Below, piece after piece: positions 1 through 11,574 of a stretch of DNA of 64,000 bases. The notes beneath the pieces were generated by a model. The model searched no databases. It was not told where the DNA came from and saw nothing but the letters and a program-made list of their open reading frames with translations. Both the position numbers and the translations under genes were made by a program. Numbering within the stretch: the stretch's first letter is position 1; the number at the start of each line of letters is the position of its first letter. The DNA is from Platerodrilus igneus (lineage: Eukaryota; Arthropoda; Insecta; Coleoptera; Lycidae), in the NCBI GenBank assembly GCA_036346225.1, contig JARFIW010001491.1, forward strand, positions 1,488,001 through 1,552,000, written 5' to 3'.

Positions 1-769
1 ACGATAATTTAATTTTAATTGTTAAACCAAAGAATAAACAGTCATCGGATGTTACTGTGGGTGATGTAAGCAAGGCTATAACGCTTAATAAAATGAAAAT
101 TCGTATTAACTCATCAGACGTGGAATGGATGGTGTTGCAACATTCCATTGTGCCAATAAAAATTGTGCCGGACAGTTACTTGATTTAATTAATACAAAAC
201 GTGCCAATAAATATGTAAGTCCTACTTCTAAAAGGATTAACCCCAAAATAATTATTTTTGGTGGTTTTAAAGATGAACTTCCATCTAACAATGATGAATT
301 AAGTGATCATATTATTTTCATTAATGAAATGGACACAAATGTTACTGATTTCTGCTGTAAAGTAGTCCGTAAAATTGATATTAAAAATCATCTCATTAAT
401 ATTGTGCTTGAAGTTGATCGAATTACATTTAATGCAGTTATGATTGAAAGTAAACTATATATTGATTTAAAGCGATGTACGATCAAGGAATCTTTCCATG
501 TTAGAAGGTGCTTCAAATGTGCATCTATAGGTCACAATTCGAATGAGTGCAAGAATGACATTCCTGTCTGCTCATTATGCGCTGAGGGCCATGACACTAA
601 GTTGTGCACTGCTACTCAGCACAAATGCGGAAAATGTATTCGCTTTAACAATACCACTAAACAAACTAGGTCTATTTTGCATGCTGCATCTGATCCGCAT
701 TGCCCATCTTATATATCGGCTGTTGACAAATTGAAAAGTCGTACCAAGTATATCCAGATTCCGAAATAG
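1..769 (+). pseudogene. Non-LTR retrotransposon ORF1 (gag-like, CCHC zinc knuckles), 5' end outside window
   Basis: ORF1 protein of a Jockey/I-like LINE, which would bind element RNA. An open frame (frame 3) runs from the window edge to about position 120. The recognisable gag then continues in frame 2 from about 125, so there is a frameshift near 115-130. The C-terminal part has a classic knuckle (CFKC, H, C with spacing C-x2-C-x4-H-x4-C) near 510-550, then two looser Cys/His clusters (CSLC..H..C and CGKC..H..C), as is usual for arthropod LINE gags. The frame ends at TAG 767-769. Endonuclease coding follows at once in the same frame. Family-level identification is by motif only. Confidence 0.8.
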
Positions 770-1456
770 CAACTAAGCAGAAGGAATATACCAAAGAACA
801 AGAACATCTCTTGGTGCTACTTCCAAAATGTCCGAGGCATTAGAAGTAAACTTATTCCTTTCTTTGCAGCTGTCCACGACTGTGAATATGATATTATTGC
901 ATTAGTGGAGACGTGGCTAACTGTTGATATAATGGATTCAGAAATTCTTCCTGAGCAGTATGTTGTATATAGATCAGATCCTAACTATCATGACACTGGT
1001 CTCACACGTGGTGGTGGATCTTTGCTTGCCATAAAGAATTGTTATTCATCACAGCGTCTAGACTTAACTGTTATTAAGTGCAATTTGCCTGGTATTGATA
1101 TTGTCGGATGTAAATGCAATATTAAGTTTAAATCTGTTTACATTTTTGTAATTTACATTCCACCGTCGATACCTATTCTCATGCTGGAAATGTTACTGGA
1201 ATACTTAGAGAAATATGCCTTGCATAAAATTTAGATTTTGGGTGATTTTAATGTACCATTTTATAATAGTAAATATTACAAAGATGATAAAGCACGGTTA
1301 CTTCAGAATTTTGAGCGATTTCTAGATGTGGTACAATACAACGGTATTGTTAATAGTAAAGGTAGATTACTAGATTTAATTTTTTCTAACATTTTTTCTA
1401 ACATTCGATGTTTGACAGTCGTAAAGAGTAGACGTGCGGTTTACTGCTCTGGCTAA
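770..1456 (+). pseudogene. LINE ORF2 N-terminal endonuclease (EEP fold), truncated
   Basis: Apurinic-type endonuclease of a LINE, which nicks target DNA for target-primed reverse transcription. Visible motifs are the N-terminal QNVRGIRSK, the catalytic-region ALVETWL (about 899-919), TRGGGSLLAIK near 1000-1035 and GDFNVPF (about 1240-1260). An in-frame TAG at 1232-1234 stops it just before GDFN. The coding then runs in the same frame to 1456, where similarity ends before the SDH motif. No reverse transcriptase follows, so this copy is 3' truncated. It follows the ORF1 stop with no gap and no frame change. Confidence 0.8.
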
Positions 1457-1536
1457 ATTATACATTTATAATTACTTATAATTACAAGTTATTCGGTATT
1501 AATAATTGTCTTACGGGATAATATAAATATATAATA

Positions 1537-1881
1537 ATGCCTTTTACCCGTGAGCAGAAAAGCAAGATTGGTGAAATTATAAAACAAGCTATACACACAT
1601 TTTTAGAGGACAAAACTTTTATAGCAAAATTAGCAGATGAGGTGTGGAACAAAATAGAAATAAAAATTGATGCTAAGCTATTGGCAATAGAAAACCAAGT
1701 GGAGTTCTTAAAGAAAGAAAATGCAGTTCTAACCTACAACATTGATAGCTTACAACAATACAGTAGAAGAAATAATTTAAGAATCTTCGAAATTCCTGAG
1801 TGTGAGCACGAAGACACGGAACGGCTCTTAATTTCCACATTAAGTGAAAAAGTAGGTATTAGCATTGTTCCGTCCTTGTAA
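1537..1881 (+). pseudogene. L1-like ORF1 N-terminal fragment with coiled coil
   Basis: A 114-residue frame rich in Lys, Glu and Ile. A heptad-like helical segment (about residues 40-75) is followed by YSRRNNLRIFEIPE, which is characteristic of the coiled-coil to RRM junction in transposase-22/L1-type ORF1 proteins. Such proteins are trimeric RNA-binding partners of LINE RNA. The usual RNA-binding second half is missing, so this is a truncated copy. It lies between two other LINE fragments and does not continue either of them in frame. The ATG sits after an AT-rich leader. The family assignment rests on one motif plus composition. Confidence 0.55.
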
Positions 1882-2124
1882 ATAGTTATAGATTAGGATT
1901 TATTATTTACGTGAGCTTGCTTGCTGTTTTCAATTCGACGCGGTAGATTTAAATTTTGTTAGTCAAATTTCCCCAATGCGTTTATTTGATGTATATTAAC
2001 CTTGTGAATGGTGAACGTTCATTCAGCGCGCGGACACACCAGATTATCGATTTGGAATCTCCAAGAAACTTACTCAACAAATTCGCTCAACGAGCTTAGT
2101 AGTGATCGCAGTGCCCGCATTAGC

Positions 2125-2312
2125 TTGAAGTATCGTAGAACCCGCAGATAGTAGAGTATTCGTAGAGACCGCATTATTAGTAGAATGTTATCGAACCGCT
2201 GTAGCAACAAGTCGCTCTAGTTTTTTGAAACCGCTCAGAAAATATCGTTGAAGAAACCGCATATCCTCACTTATTAAAAGCCGCTGAAGATGTTATCGTA
2301 AAACCGAAGTCG
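2125..2312. repeat. Degenerate tandem array with TATCG and ACCGC motifs
   Basis: At least five imperfect units of about 27-55 bp. Each carries TATCG or TATTCG followed within about 5-15 bases by ACCGC or a close variant (for example 2130-2145, 2158-2172, 2189-2199, 2246-2264, 2292-2305). This stretch is richer in GC than its surroundings. It has no coding potential and lies just beyond the 3' tail of the minus-strand LINE. Function unknown. Confidence 0.45.
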
Positions 2313-2690
2313 TACTTATGATTATTATATTATTATATAATCTTTATTAGATAAAGCCATACAAGATGTACAAGCCCTAACTAAAAGGATGTAGTTCAGT
2401 AAACTGATTTTCAACAACACCCTATTAAGCATAAGATATAATAATTCACAGGATTTGTTGACACAGCAGAATGTTTTTAAGTCTCTTACAAAATGCTGCT
2501 GGAGTATCACAAGATATGTATAGTTCAATATAAGTATTGAAGGTTTTGCTGGCAAGATATTCGAAGGAACATTTAAATTTTTCAGTATTATGAAGTGGTA
2601 TGTTATGTTTAATCGGCCAGTATAACGTACATTGTGCGTTGTAGAACATATTGTTAGCAGCTCGTAAAGATATGACGGTAAGTGTACATG

Positions 2691-3302
2691 TTATACCTTA
2701 TAAAGTAGTACTGAAAAGTGCAATTCCCACTGTTTGTCCATCTTTAGTATGTTATGTTTGACATATGTGGGAGTCACATGATCTCTGTAGCGCAAATTAA
2801 AAGAATACCTAAGGCAAGAATTTTGTAGTACTTGAACACGATTTTGAAGTACCTTTCCCAAATAACTATAATATACGGTATCACAGTAGCGGATATTACT
2901 CAAAATTAGAGAATCACAAAGTTGCCAACGAACGTGTTGAGGCAATGAATATTTATATTTGCGTAGTGTTTTCAACTTGAAGTATCCAGTTCTGCATATT
3001 GAGTTAACATGGTCTTCAAATGTAAGGTTCTCGTCAAAAATCACACCTAAATTTTTAATTTTTTCACTAAGAGGCACTACACAGTTGTCTAATATTATAT
3101 TCGTATGATTCCCTTGTTTTACTCTTGTTAGTGACACTTTGGTACCTATACATAGAGCCTGAGTTTTTGTAGGGTTAAGTATTAACCCATTTTTAGTGGT
3201 CCACTGATGAACAGCAGCTAACACTTCATTAATAATTTTGATTGATGCATTCACTGTATGTGAATTTGAGGGTAGATACAATTGGATGTCATCAGCAAAC
3301 AT
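2691..3302 (-). pseudogene. LINE ORF2: C-terminal reverse transcriptase half
   Basis: Continues ORF2 in another frame after the homopolymer shift near 3313-3320. It opens with the catalytic FADD box (a YADD variant), followed by the thumb-region block around GLILNPTKTQ and LGVIFDENLTFEDHV, then a Cys-poor C-terminus ending at 2691. Only one frame change separates it from the upstream part, so the two are one gene. Nothing else in this half is interrupted. Confidence 0.85.
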
Positions 3303-3309
3303 GTGAAGA

Positions 3310-5326
3310 CTAATTTTTTTTGAAGAGAATTAATGGTAGATCCGATGTGAAGATAGAGAAAAGCAGTGGGCCTAGTATGCTCCCTTCTTGCGGAACTCCA
3401 GATTTGACAGGTAATGCTGTTGAAAGTTTTGATCCTATTTTTACCTGGCACCCTCTGCCATGAAGATAACTATGGAACCATGAAAGTGCAAGTGATAAGA
3501 ACCCATAGTATGATAGCTTAGAGAGTAGTAGTTTGATATTGATAACATCAAATGCTTTGCTCATGTCAAGCGCAACTAGAAAAGTTACATTTGTATTATC
3601 AATATTTTTAGTTAAGTCATTATTTAATCTCATTAATGCTGTTGCAGTACTGTGTGATGATCTAAAGCCTGATTGGAATTTAGGTAGTATGCTGTTTTTA
3701 TTAATGTAATCAACGAGCTGTTTGTATACAATTCTTTCTGCCACTTTTGAAAGTGCTGGTAGTATACTTATTGGTCTAAGCTGTGTCATGTCGGTAGCTT
3801 GTGATACTTTGGGTATAGGATTAATTATTGACTGCTTCCAAATGTGTGGTACATGACCACTAAGAAATGATGTGTTAAGAATATGTGTAACAATATCTGA
3901 ACAATATGGTATTATAATTTTTAGCATTCTTGAGTTGATGCCGTCCTTTCCATATGCATCAGATTTACTGTTCAATACAAGATGCTGAACTTCCTCTGGT
4001 GAAACGGTGTGTATTTCAAATTTGGCACCAAGTCCTGCATAATTAGAGTGTATGAATTCATCAATGTACATATCATCTACCGGTAGACGGAGTATATTGT
4101 TCACAAAATAATCATTTATTATGTCTACCTCTTTGAGTTCAGGATGCATGGAATTTCTTTGTTTAAAATGAATTTTGTTATCAGCAAAAAAATTCCATAT
4201 TTGTTTATGATTTGATCTATATTTTCTTAATTGATTCTTAAAAAAGGCAGCTTTTTCATTCCTAATTGCTTCTGTCGTAAAATTTCTTAGATCTTTGTAG
4301 TAACTATAATCGGATGTTTGTTTTGTTCTAAGATACTTTTGATGTGCTTTGTCTTTTAATCGTATCATGAGTTTGATCGTGTCTGTGATATACGGAGGTG
4401 TCTTATATGTAAGTGTGGTTTTCTTAATTGGGGCATACGTGTCAAAAAGATCTATAACTAGTTTATTGAAATATTCTAATTTGGCATCTAGATCATGTTC
4501 TTGGAAAATTTCTGCCCAATTATGGTAAGAAAGATCAGCTTGGAGCATATCTAGATTGATATTTTGATAATTCCTATATTCGACTACTGTTGGTTTTGGC
4601 TTTTGAACTCGGGTGAAAATTTTACAGTATACCATTCTGTGATCTGAAATATTTAGCATATCATGCGTATCAGAAACGGCTATTTGTAAATCACTACTGC
4701 AACAGATAATGTCTATTAGGGTGGCTGATGTTACTGTTATTCGAGTTGGTTGATTCACAATTTGTACCAGATTGAATTGATATAGCAATGGGTGAAGGAA
4801 TCTTATATAATGCTGGCTCTTGAAGTCAATATTAACGTCTCCCATTAATATAATATAATCAACATCTGAGTTGATGTTTGATAATACAGTTTCTACTTCA
4901 CTAAAGCAGCTGTTACTGGTCGTTGGAGCTTTATAAAGAACACCTACTGCATAGGAATTTCTATCAATTTTCACCTTTAACCATAGTTGTTCAAGACTTC
5001 TAGTATCTAAAAAGTCAATATTCAATTTTGTTGGTTTGATACAATTATGCACATAGCAACATACTCCTCCACCCCTCATTACCCTATCTTGTCGAAATAG
5101 CGTATAAGAAGGTATCACTATCAATGTCGAGGGAAAGTCGAGATCTAGCCACGTCTCCGATATGGCAAAAATTAGAAAGTTCTTCCTCTCTACAAACTCG
5201 CAAAACTCATCGAAACAGGAATTAAGTGATCGGATATTCACATCACAAATGCATAACTTATCAGCAAACCTTTTGCTGGAAGTAAATGTTAAAAATTCAT
5301 TTGGCAGATGGGAGGACTGTGATTGC
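3310..5326 (-). pseudogene. LINE ORF2: endonuclease plus N-terminal reverse transcriptase
   Basis: The first 645 or so codons of ORF2. With residue 1 at position 5241, the endonuclease motifs are AISETW (about 26-31), GDVNID (134-139) and SDHRMV (about 199-204). Reverse transcriptase follows, with RPISILPALSK, FQSGFRSSHST, LDMSKAFD (first catalytic Asp) and a GVPQ..GSILGPLLF block. An extra Glu in that last block (GVPQEGS instead of the usual GVPQGS) is unusual. Codons are open upstream of 5241 to about 5326, including NIRSL typical of EN N-termini, so the true start is upstream or lost. The frame ends just before the FADD motif because an A run on the minus strand (8 A at 3313-3320) shifts the frame by one. 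Confidence 0.85.
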
Positions 5327-5404
5327 TATACAACGTTAGTATAATCTATTTTAGAGCTATCGTAGTTTTGTTACCGCATGTTACACCTATTCTTCAAGGT
5401 AAAC

Positions 5405-6370
5405 TAACCTACTCAAGTTACATTTTGTTTCTTTGAATGTTAATTATGAAGTGCTCTATAAGAAATTGATCTTCCCTCCATAAAATAATTCGAGATATCT
5501 TCAGCAAACTTTGGACAGATGGATTAAGACTGCAAATTGAAATTACTGTGTCGTTTTACTCTATCTAAATATATGTAAAATTAACTTACAGACTGGTTAA
5601 CTAGAATCAAAGAAAGGGACTTTTATTCTTTTGACTCTGCATGTGAATGTCTTTGTGCTCAGACAATGAGATCGCATATGCCATTGAATGTACCTATAAG
5701 GTTGTAGCTAGAATATAGCAATTTACATACCTTGAAATACTATCGACGACAAATTTTGCTGGTCCAACGATTGATAGCACAACAAATTAGTGGACTGTAT
5801 TTTAATGATGTGGTAGTGTTTTCTCTGCAAGACAAGACGAAATATCCATTGAATGACAAGTTTGTTATCACTCACAAAGTTCGCACTGTTATGGCCATAA
5901 CACTGGTGTAACCACAACCCTTTATTCCAATTACTACACAATAATTAATCTTTTATAATATATAACGAACCATAAAAAGAACTTCAAAAACACACTGAAT
6001 TGTATGTTGCTCCAAGAACGTCTTAACACTTCGAACAAATAACGACGACTATATTCTTACACTGTATTTAGGGGTGCAGGGAGAACGTAACAGGTTTGTA
6101 CCTGTTAAAACTGATCACGTATAACCTTCGTGTTATATTCAGGATGCATATTTCCAATGTCTACATTAATAGGATACAGGAGCGGGTCGTCTTCAAACTA
6201 CATTTAATAAAATAATAAAAAAAAAATACCGAACAGCCATTGTAATACACTATTAATCAAAACAAATGAATCCTAAAACTGTAATTTTAGAATACAAAGT
6301 AAGTTGCTGATATCATTTCCAACTTTTAAAACAGCCATAATGAATTTGACAACCTTCAAGTATGAACAAT
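5405..6370. repeat. Dispersed repeat, copy A (related to 47685-48060)
   Basis: Noncoding. Positions 5411-5640 match 47690-47930 closely (shared blocks around CTACTCAAGTTACAT, CATAAAATAATTCGAGA, and GGGACTTTTATT). Positions 6246-6370 match 47978-48070 (shared ATTAATCAAAACAAATGAAT). The second copy lacks about 550 bp in between, so one copy carries an insertion or the other a deletion. No open frame of note lies inside. Confidence 0.6.
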
Positions 6371-7159
6371 ATAAGACACAAAAATGGTCCTTCCTTAGAT
6401 CGAAAATGCTTGTAACCTAAAAATTATATTTCTTAAAAAAAATAACCTAACCCTATTGGGTGAATTTATTAATACAGAAACTATTGAAAAGAAATATGAT
6501 TATAAGCATTTCACAGAAATCTCAGAATCAACTGAACACACGATGTAAAAAATAAATAAAATCTTGTTCGCGTCTCTGGAATGCGGATATATGCGCATCA
6601 CTCTGTAATAGATTTCAACCTTGCAACTTGGATGCCAACAGTTCGGCTTGAGCTTTTGACAAATTTAAATCCTGTAAGTCATTAAGCTCATCTTATGAAA
6701 ACAAATGAGAAGCACCTATATTAAATGGTTATAAATCAGGATCCGCGTCTTCTTCCATAGGTTCAACAATATTATTATCAGCATGATTCTGGATGTTTGG
6801 GGATGGGTAAGTTCTGGTTGTGAGGAACTGGTCCGAGAGCTGGTTGTAAGTTTTGGGTACTATACAGTATGTTTAGACTCCAGTGAAATTCCACATAGAT
6901 TTGTCAAGCAAAAAATAGCAATATGCAACATGATCTTTACGTTCCCTCCACACCATAGGCACTGAAAAGGCATTGACTTATGGGTACCATTGAGCCATCC
7001 TCTTAAATTCACGGCACATGTTGTGCAAATGATATGCAGCATCCAAGGTTTATCCTTATGTCCTAGTTTGCATCCAAAATCAACTTCATGAGCTTTTTGA
7101 TCAACTTAGTTATTGTATATTTTGAGATTTAGTCATAAATTCGCCACATACGTAACAAA
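6371..7159. other. No gene recognised
   Basis: AT-rich sequence with only short, unconserved open frames on both strands. I see no domain, repeat or RNA gene here. Confidence 0.5.
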
Positions 7160-7265
7160 ATATATCCGTTTGATTTATACACTTTCGTGACATTTTATAA
7201 TGTCTATGCAAATTTTAAATTTGTTCATAAGTTACTAATTATAGGTGAAATTAATTTCTGTATTT

Positions 7266-7360
7266 GCTCATAGCTAGGCTGCTAATTAAAATAAAATGCT
7301 CAAATTTTGTACATCATTGTAATTCACCATCGCTCTTCACATTGTGAACGTAGATTTTGT
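7266..7360 (+). repeat. Left terminal inverted repeat of the DDE element
   Basis: Reverse-complement match to 13191-13286 with scattered mismatches and small gaps. The match continues weakly outward. Ends are therefore approximate. Confidence 0.75.
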
Positions 7361-7719
7361 TCAAGTCACATATGTTTTGTGTGACAATGTTCAACTTTAA
7401 ATTTTCTAATAGCTGCCATGTTGGATTTTTACATTTTAGAAATGCCGACAAAAAATCATTTCTAAAGAAGTATAACATTGCTATATTTGATTGAATCAAA
7501 ACATTAAAAATTGCGAACTAAGCTTTGATTGTAGTATGCTTTAATTTTCATTATGACAAAAAGAGACAATTGCTCTAAAAACTTTAAATTCAATTTGCAG
7601 TGGCTATGAAAGCAATTACAAATTAACAATGGAAAAAACGTAACAATAGTCAGAAACATGAGTTCATTGATTAATTCAAATTCAAATAACCCTCCATTTT
7701 GTTGAACACACATCTGACA

Positions 7720-8640
7720 CCTATAAACAGCTTCAAAAGACCGTCATCATAGCTGGAGTTATTTCATGTATGGCATCCTGAACTGCTTGTCGTAATTGGA
7801 CTACATTTTAATACATTCTTGAGTAAACACGTTCTTTTAAATAGCCCCATATAAAGAAATTACAGAGTCGAGTCTGGTGATCTCGCCGGCCACTTGGTTG
7901 GTCTCCAATTTTCAATCCAGTTTTTGCTATATTCAGAATTTAACAAATCTGCAATAATCCGAGTATAGTCACGTTTGTTGCTTTTAAATAATACTCTAAA
8001 TTGGTTCACAGTATCTTTATTAATTCCACGTATGCCATCATCATTGTACATCTGTTTTCACATCCTGTTTACACCTTAACAAGTATTGTGCGGTGGAGTG
8101 CTATCATTTTGAAAGAACACATTTTGCAATGTAGCAAGTGAAAGATCATTAGTCTATCTGACATGTTTTCCAGCAATAAATCTATCTTGTACAGTATGAA
8201 TTTGCATAATAAAAAATGGATCTATGATGTATTTTCCAATAATAGCAATCCAGACGTTGAATCGCATTTGACTTGATATCTAACTTGACGGTTCAAATGT
8301 GGATTTTCATCGAACCAAGAAATTTGGTTTTTACATTTGGACATACTACAATTCGTAAATCAACTTTCGTCAGACCATAAAATTCCGTGGTCAAAAACTG
8401 AATTTTCGTTGTGCTTTCTGATATACCAATCACAAAATTCCATCCTTCGAATTTGATCTTCATTGCGTAAACTCCGACATGGTCGTTCATAGTATGGACA
8501 TCTGTTGCATTCTGAATTTCGATAACTGCTTGTAAAACACTGTATTCGTTATCTTCTTCAATTCGCCAATTTCTCATAGGCAAGACAAAATTTCCGTAAT
8601 TTATTAATTTATTCTGTAATGGCCTAAACATACATCTGTT
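7720..8640 (-). pseudogene. DDE transposase relic (Tc1/mariner-like superfamily)
   Basis: Pieces of a DDE transposase are spread over at least two minus-strand frames. The N-terminal portion (8293-8631 and neighbouring frames) holds a SDES-like block preceded by ILW, matching the first catalytic Asp region, then an ENPH-like block. The C-terminal portion (7860-8051) has IENWRPTKWPARSPDST followed in frame by FFIWGYLKERVYS, the standard W-P-x-R-S-P-D...F-W-G-x-L-K signature around the third catalytic residue. Numerous stops and shifts show it is dead. The relic at 40416-40880 is from the same broad superfamily. Confidence 0.75.
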
Positions 8641-8836
8641 TGGTTGGCGTCTGTTTGTTTCTTTTTATCTTAATGGAAATTAAAGCCTACTACATCCAAA
8701 ACATAGTTCCGTGTTTTTAAAAATCACGAAACTATCACAAAACAATTTTTTGGTCAGTATTACAAAAATATAAACCTTTAATATGGCAGCTATTAGAACA
8801 TAAAAAAATTAAACATCGTCATGCAAAATCTATGTA

Positions 8837-8844
8837 CCTTAGAC
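8837..8844. repeat. hAT target site duplication, left copy
   Basis: CCTTAGAC, identical to 13185-13192. The 8-bp length is diagnostic for hAT insertions. Confidence 0.9.
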
Positions 8845-9367
8845 CTGCTATTCTCAACCGCTGGTCCGGTGGACCACCAGTGGTCCACGGAGAAATTTTA
8901 CTAGTCCGCAGACAATTTTTTCTATCCGCAAAAAAATTTACTTATCAAAAAAATAATAATAACTAAATTTTAATTTATAAAATTACGAAATACAATTACC
9001 TTAAACTAATTTTAATTCTATGTAAATTATGATTAGTACGGCACTGAAGAAAAATTCCCAAAATGCTTACAAGTGCATGCGAGTGCGACGCGCAGACACC
9101 GGCCGGCTGACTCTCTATTGGCGACATACACTTAAGCCGCTTATAATATATAGATTTGATGTGATTTGGTACAGCTTTCTCATTGTATAGTCTGGGTGTT
9201 TTTAAGTTGTTATTAAACAAAACATTATTATAATAATTATACATATGTTTAACTGGATTGGGCCAATATAAAAGTAAGTTTATTGATTATTTATATACTT
9301 ATGTAGGAGCTAGTAAAAAAATATTTTTAACCCTTAGTAACATAAACCGTAAACAAGTTCAAGTTCA

Positions 9368-10966
9368 ATGTCTCAAAAAAATGACAACAAAACAGGAAGT
9401 CCACCAGCAAAAAAGAAAAAACAAGAATTAGGATTACAAACAAAAACATTTAAACAAAATTTTATTCAGAACAAGTTACTATTAAAATGTTCGTACCTAC
9501 TTGCCCTTCGGATTGCTAAAACCAAAAAATCATTTAATACTGGGGAAAATTTAACAAAACCAGTTTTAATAGACGTTTGTTTAGAGATGTTTGGACGCTG
9601 CTGTTGATAAAATCAAATCGATTCCCTTATCAAATGATACTATAAGAAGAAGAATTAAAAAATTATCAGAGAATGTGGAATACCAATTAATACAAAAGAT
9701 AAAGAAATCAAAACTTTTTGCAATACAAATCGACGAATCATGCGATATTTCTAAAAAGGCGTTATTAATTTGCTGTTAGATATATTGATTTTATTTTGGA
9801 AGAAATAAAAGAAGAATTCTTGTGTTGTATAGAATTGGTTTCATATACAACAAGTGATGAGATTTTTAAAGCACTTAATTCTTATGTTATTAAACATTCT
9901 TTAGAATAGAAAAATTGCATAGGTGTGTGTTCCGATGGGGCGGCTAGTATGGTTGGCAGACATTGTGGTGTTACTAAAAGAATTCAGCAAGCAGTTAATT
10001 CTGATTTATTGATTACCCACTGTATAATCCACAGACAACATTTAGCAGCAAAAAGTTTATCCACAGAATTATATGAGGTTTTAGCGAAATCTAAAAAAAT
10101 TATTAATTTTATCAAAAAAAAGCGATTTAAACAGTAGATTATTCGCAATATTTTGTCAGGAGGTTGGTGCCGAACATGAGCAGTTATTACTGCATACAGA
10201 ACTCGATGGCTCTCGCGGGGTAAGATTTTAACCAGACTTTTTGAATTAAAGACGGAAGTAGAAATATTTTTAAGAGAAAAAATAATAATTTAAGTATGCA
10301 TTTGTCTGATGTAGAATGGGTTGCAAAACTAGCATAAATAAGTGATATATTTTCATATATCAATGATTTAAATTTGAGTTTACAAGGAATTTCTATAAAT
10401 GCGTTTCATTTATTTAATAAAATAGATGGATTTAAGAAAAAAATTAATTTTTGGGCGGATAAAGTAAATAACAATAATATTGAAGTATTTAATAATTATT
10501 TTGATTTTGTTAATTTGCAACAAGATTTAAACTTATCAAAATTAAATATAATCATTGGGCATCACTTAGAATCTTTAAAAAATAGTTTCGAAAAATATTT
10601 CCCATCTGAAGAAACCACGTGTGAAAGAAATGTGTGGATAACAAACCCCTTCATACCGTATGATAGTAGTAAGTTAAATTTAAGTGACAGAGAATATGAG
10701 TCCCTCATTGAGTTTTAATGTTTATAGATAAATTTTGGATCAAATTGAAAAATGAATATCCATCTCTATACGAGAAAGCAATGAAAATGTTAGCCCCCTT
10801 CGCAACTACATATTTATGTGAAGCGGGATTTTCATCTATGACGGGAATAAAAAATAAATTCAGAAATCATCTTTCGGTTATTTCACCGCTCTGACTTAGC
10901 TCGACTAATTTAGAACCCACAATTGAAAAGTTGATTGAAGAAGAGCGGCCGCAATCTTCTCATTAA
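9368..10966 (+). pseudogene. hAT transposase, ZBED5/SCAND3-like
   Basis: Would cut and paste the surrounding hAT. It is broken into at least five open segments. Order: a Lys-rich N-terminus with PPAKKKKQ; a segment with LSNDTIRRRIKKLSENVE and FAIQIDESCDIS (first catalytic Asp region); a segment with CSDGAASMVGRHCGVTKRIQQ and THCIIHRQHLAAK (second catalytic region); a segment ending in FVNLQQDLNLSKLN; and a C-terminal dimerisation region with CEAGFSSMTGIKNKFRNHL. Gene order and motifs match ZBED5-like hAT proteins found in vertebrates and insects. Stops at 9777-9779, 9907-9909, 10135-10137 and 10716-10718, and others, separate the segments. Confidence 0.85.
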
Positions 10967-11348
10967 CATACATGCCAATATAAAAATTATAGATATTTAA
11001 TTATTAGTGTAGTATCACATGTTGGATTATTTTGTTGTGTTCATATGCAATTATCTTGTGATTATTTTTATAATTTCCGACATTTTTTGTTGTAATTTTG
11101 TCAAGGGTTTGTTATTTATTAATAATTATTATTACAAACAAACCACAAATTATTTTTCTTTAAATGCTTTTGATTTAATTTTTTAGTAATCGTAAGAGTG
11201 ATATTTTTTGTTCTGTTCCTATGTCCACGAGTTTGTGATTTTTTTTATAATTATCTTTGTCTACGACTGTTTTGGAACGAGCCTATTTTAGGTGTGTTTT
11301 TGATAGAGAAATCTACTACATTCTATACAGGTTTTTATTCCCGCACTT

Positions 11349-11373
11349 GTTGCTAGGCAAGTTGCTAAGCAAC
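11349..11373. promoter_or_regulatory. Overlapping X-box-like palindromes
   Basis: Two overlapping 13-mers, GTTGCTAGGCAAG (11349-11361) and GTTGCTAAGCAAC (11361-11373, a perfect palindrome about a central A). They resemble X-boxes bound by RFX factors (family consensus of two GTTGCY half-sites). They lie about 200 bp upstream of the tyrosine-recombinase start. Whether they act as a promoter element is inference. Confidence 0.4.
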
Positions 11374-11574
11374 CAGTGCAGGAATGTTCAATTTGCACGG
11401 TTGCGCTTATATTTCTATTAATCAAGTAGCCCTGCACTTGCATCTTATTTCCAATGACGGCCGAGTTTTCAAAGGCGGGCTATGAAACAAATAATAAACC
11501 AACAAATGTCAAATAAATAATTTCATACTGTGAAAGCGTTTAAAATCTTAAAGTATTTGCAAAGTCTTTAAAAA

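Larger units (their letters stand above)
2319..5327 (-). mobile_element. Non-LTR retrotransposon (Jockey/CR1-like), 3' end intact
   Basis: A minus-strand LINE holding endonuclease and reverse transcriptase, a 3' UTR (2349-2690), a polyadenylation signal AATAAA on the minus strand at 2343-2348, and an AT-rich simple tail (2319-2340). The tail resembles the short tandem 3' ends of CR1-type and related LINEs. An in-frame stop at 5327-5329 bounds the coding upstream, and I found no ORF1 beyond it, so the copy is probably 5' truncated. Clade assignment is by general EN-RT layout; a phylogeny would be needed to fix it. Confidence 0.75.
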
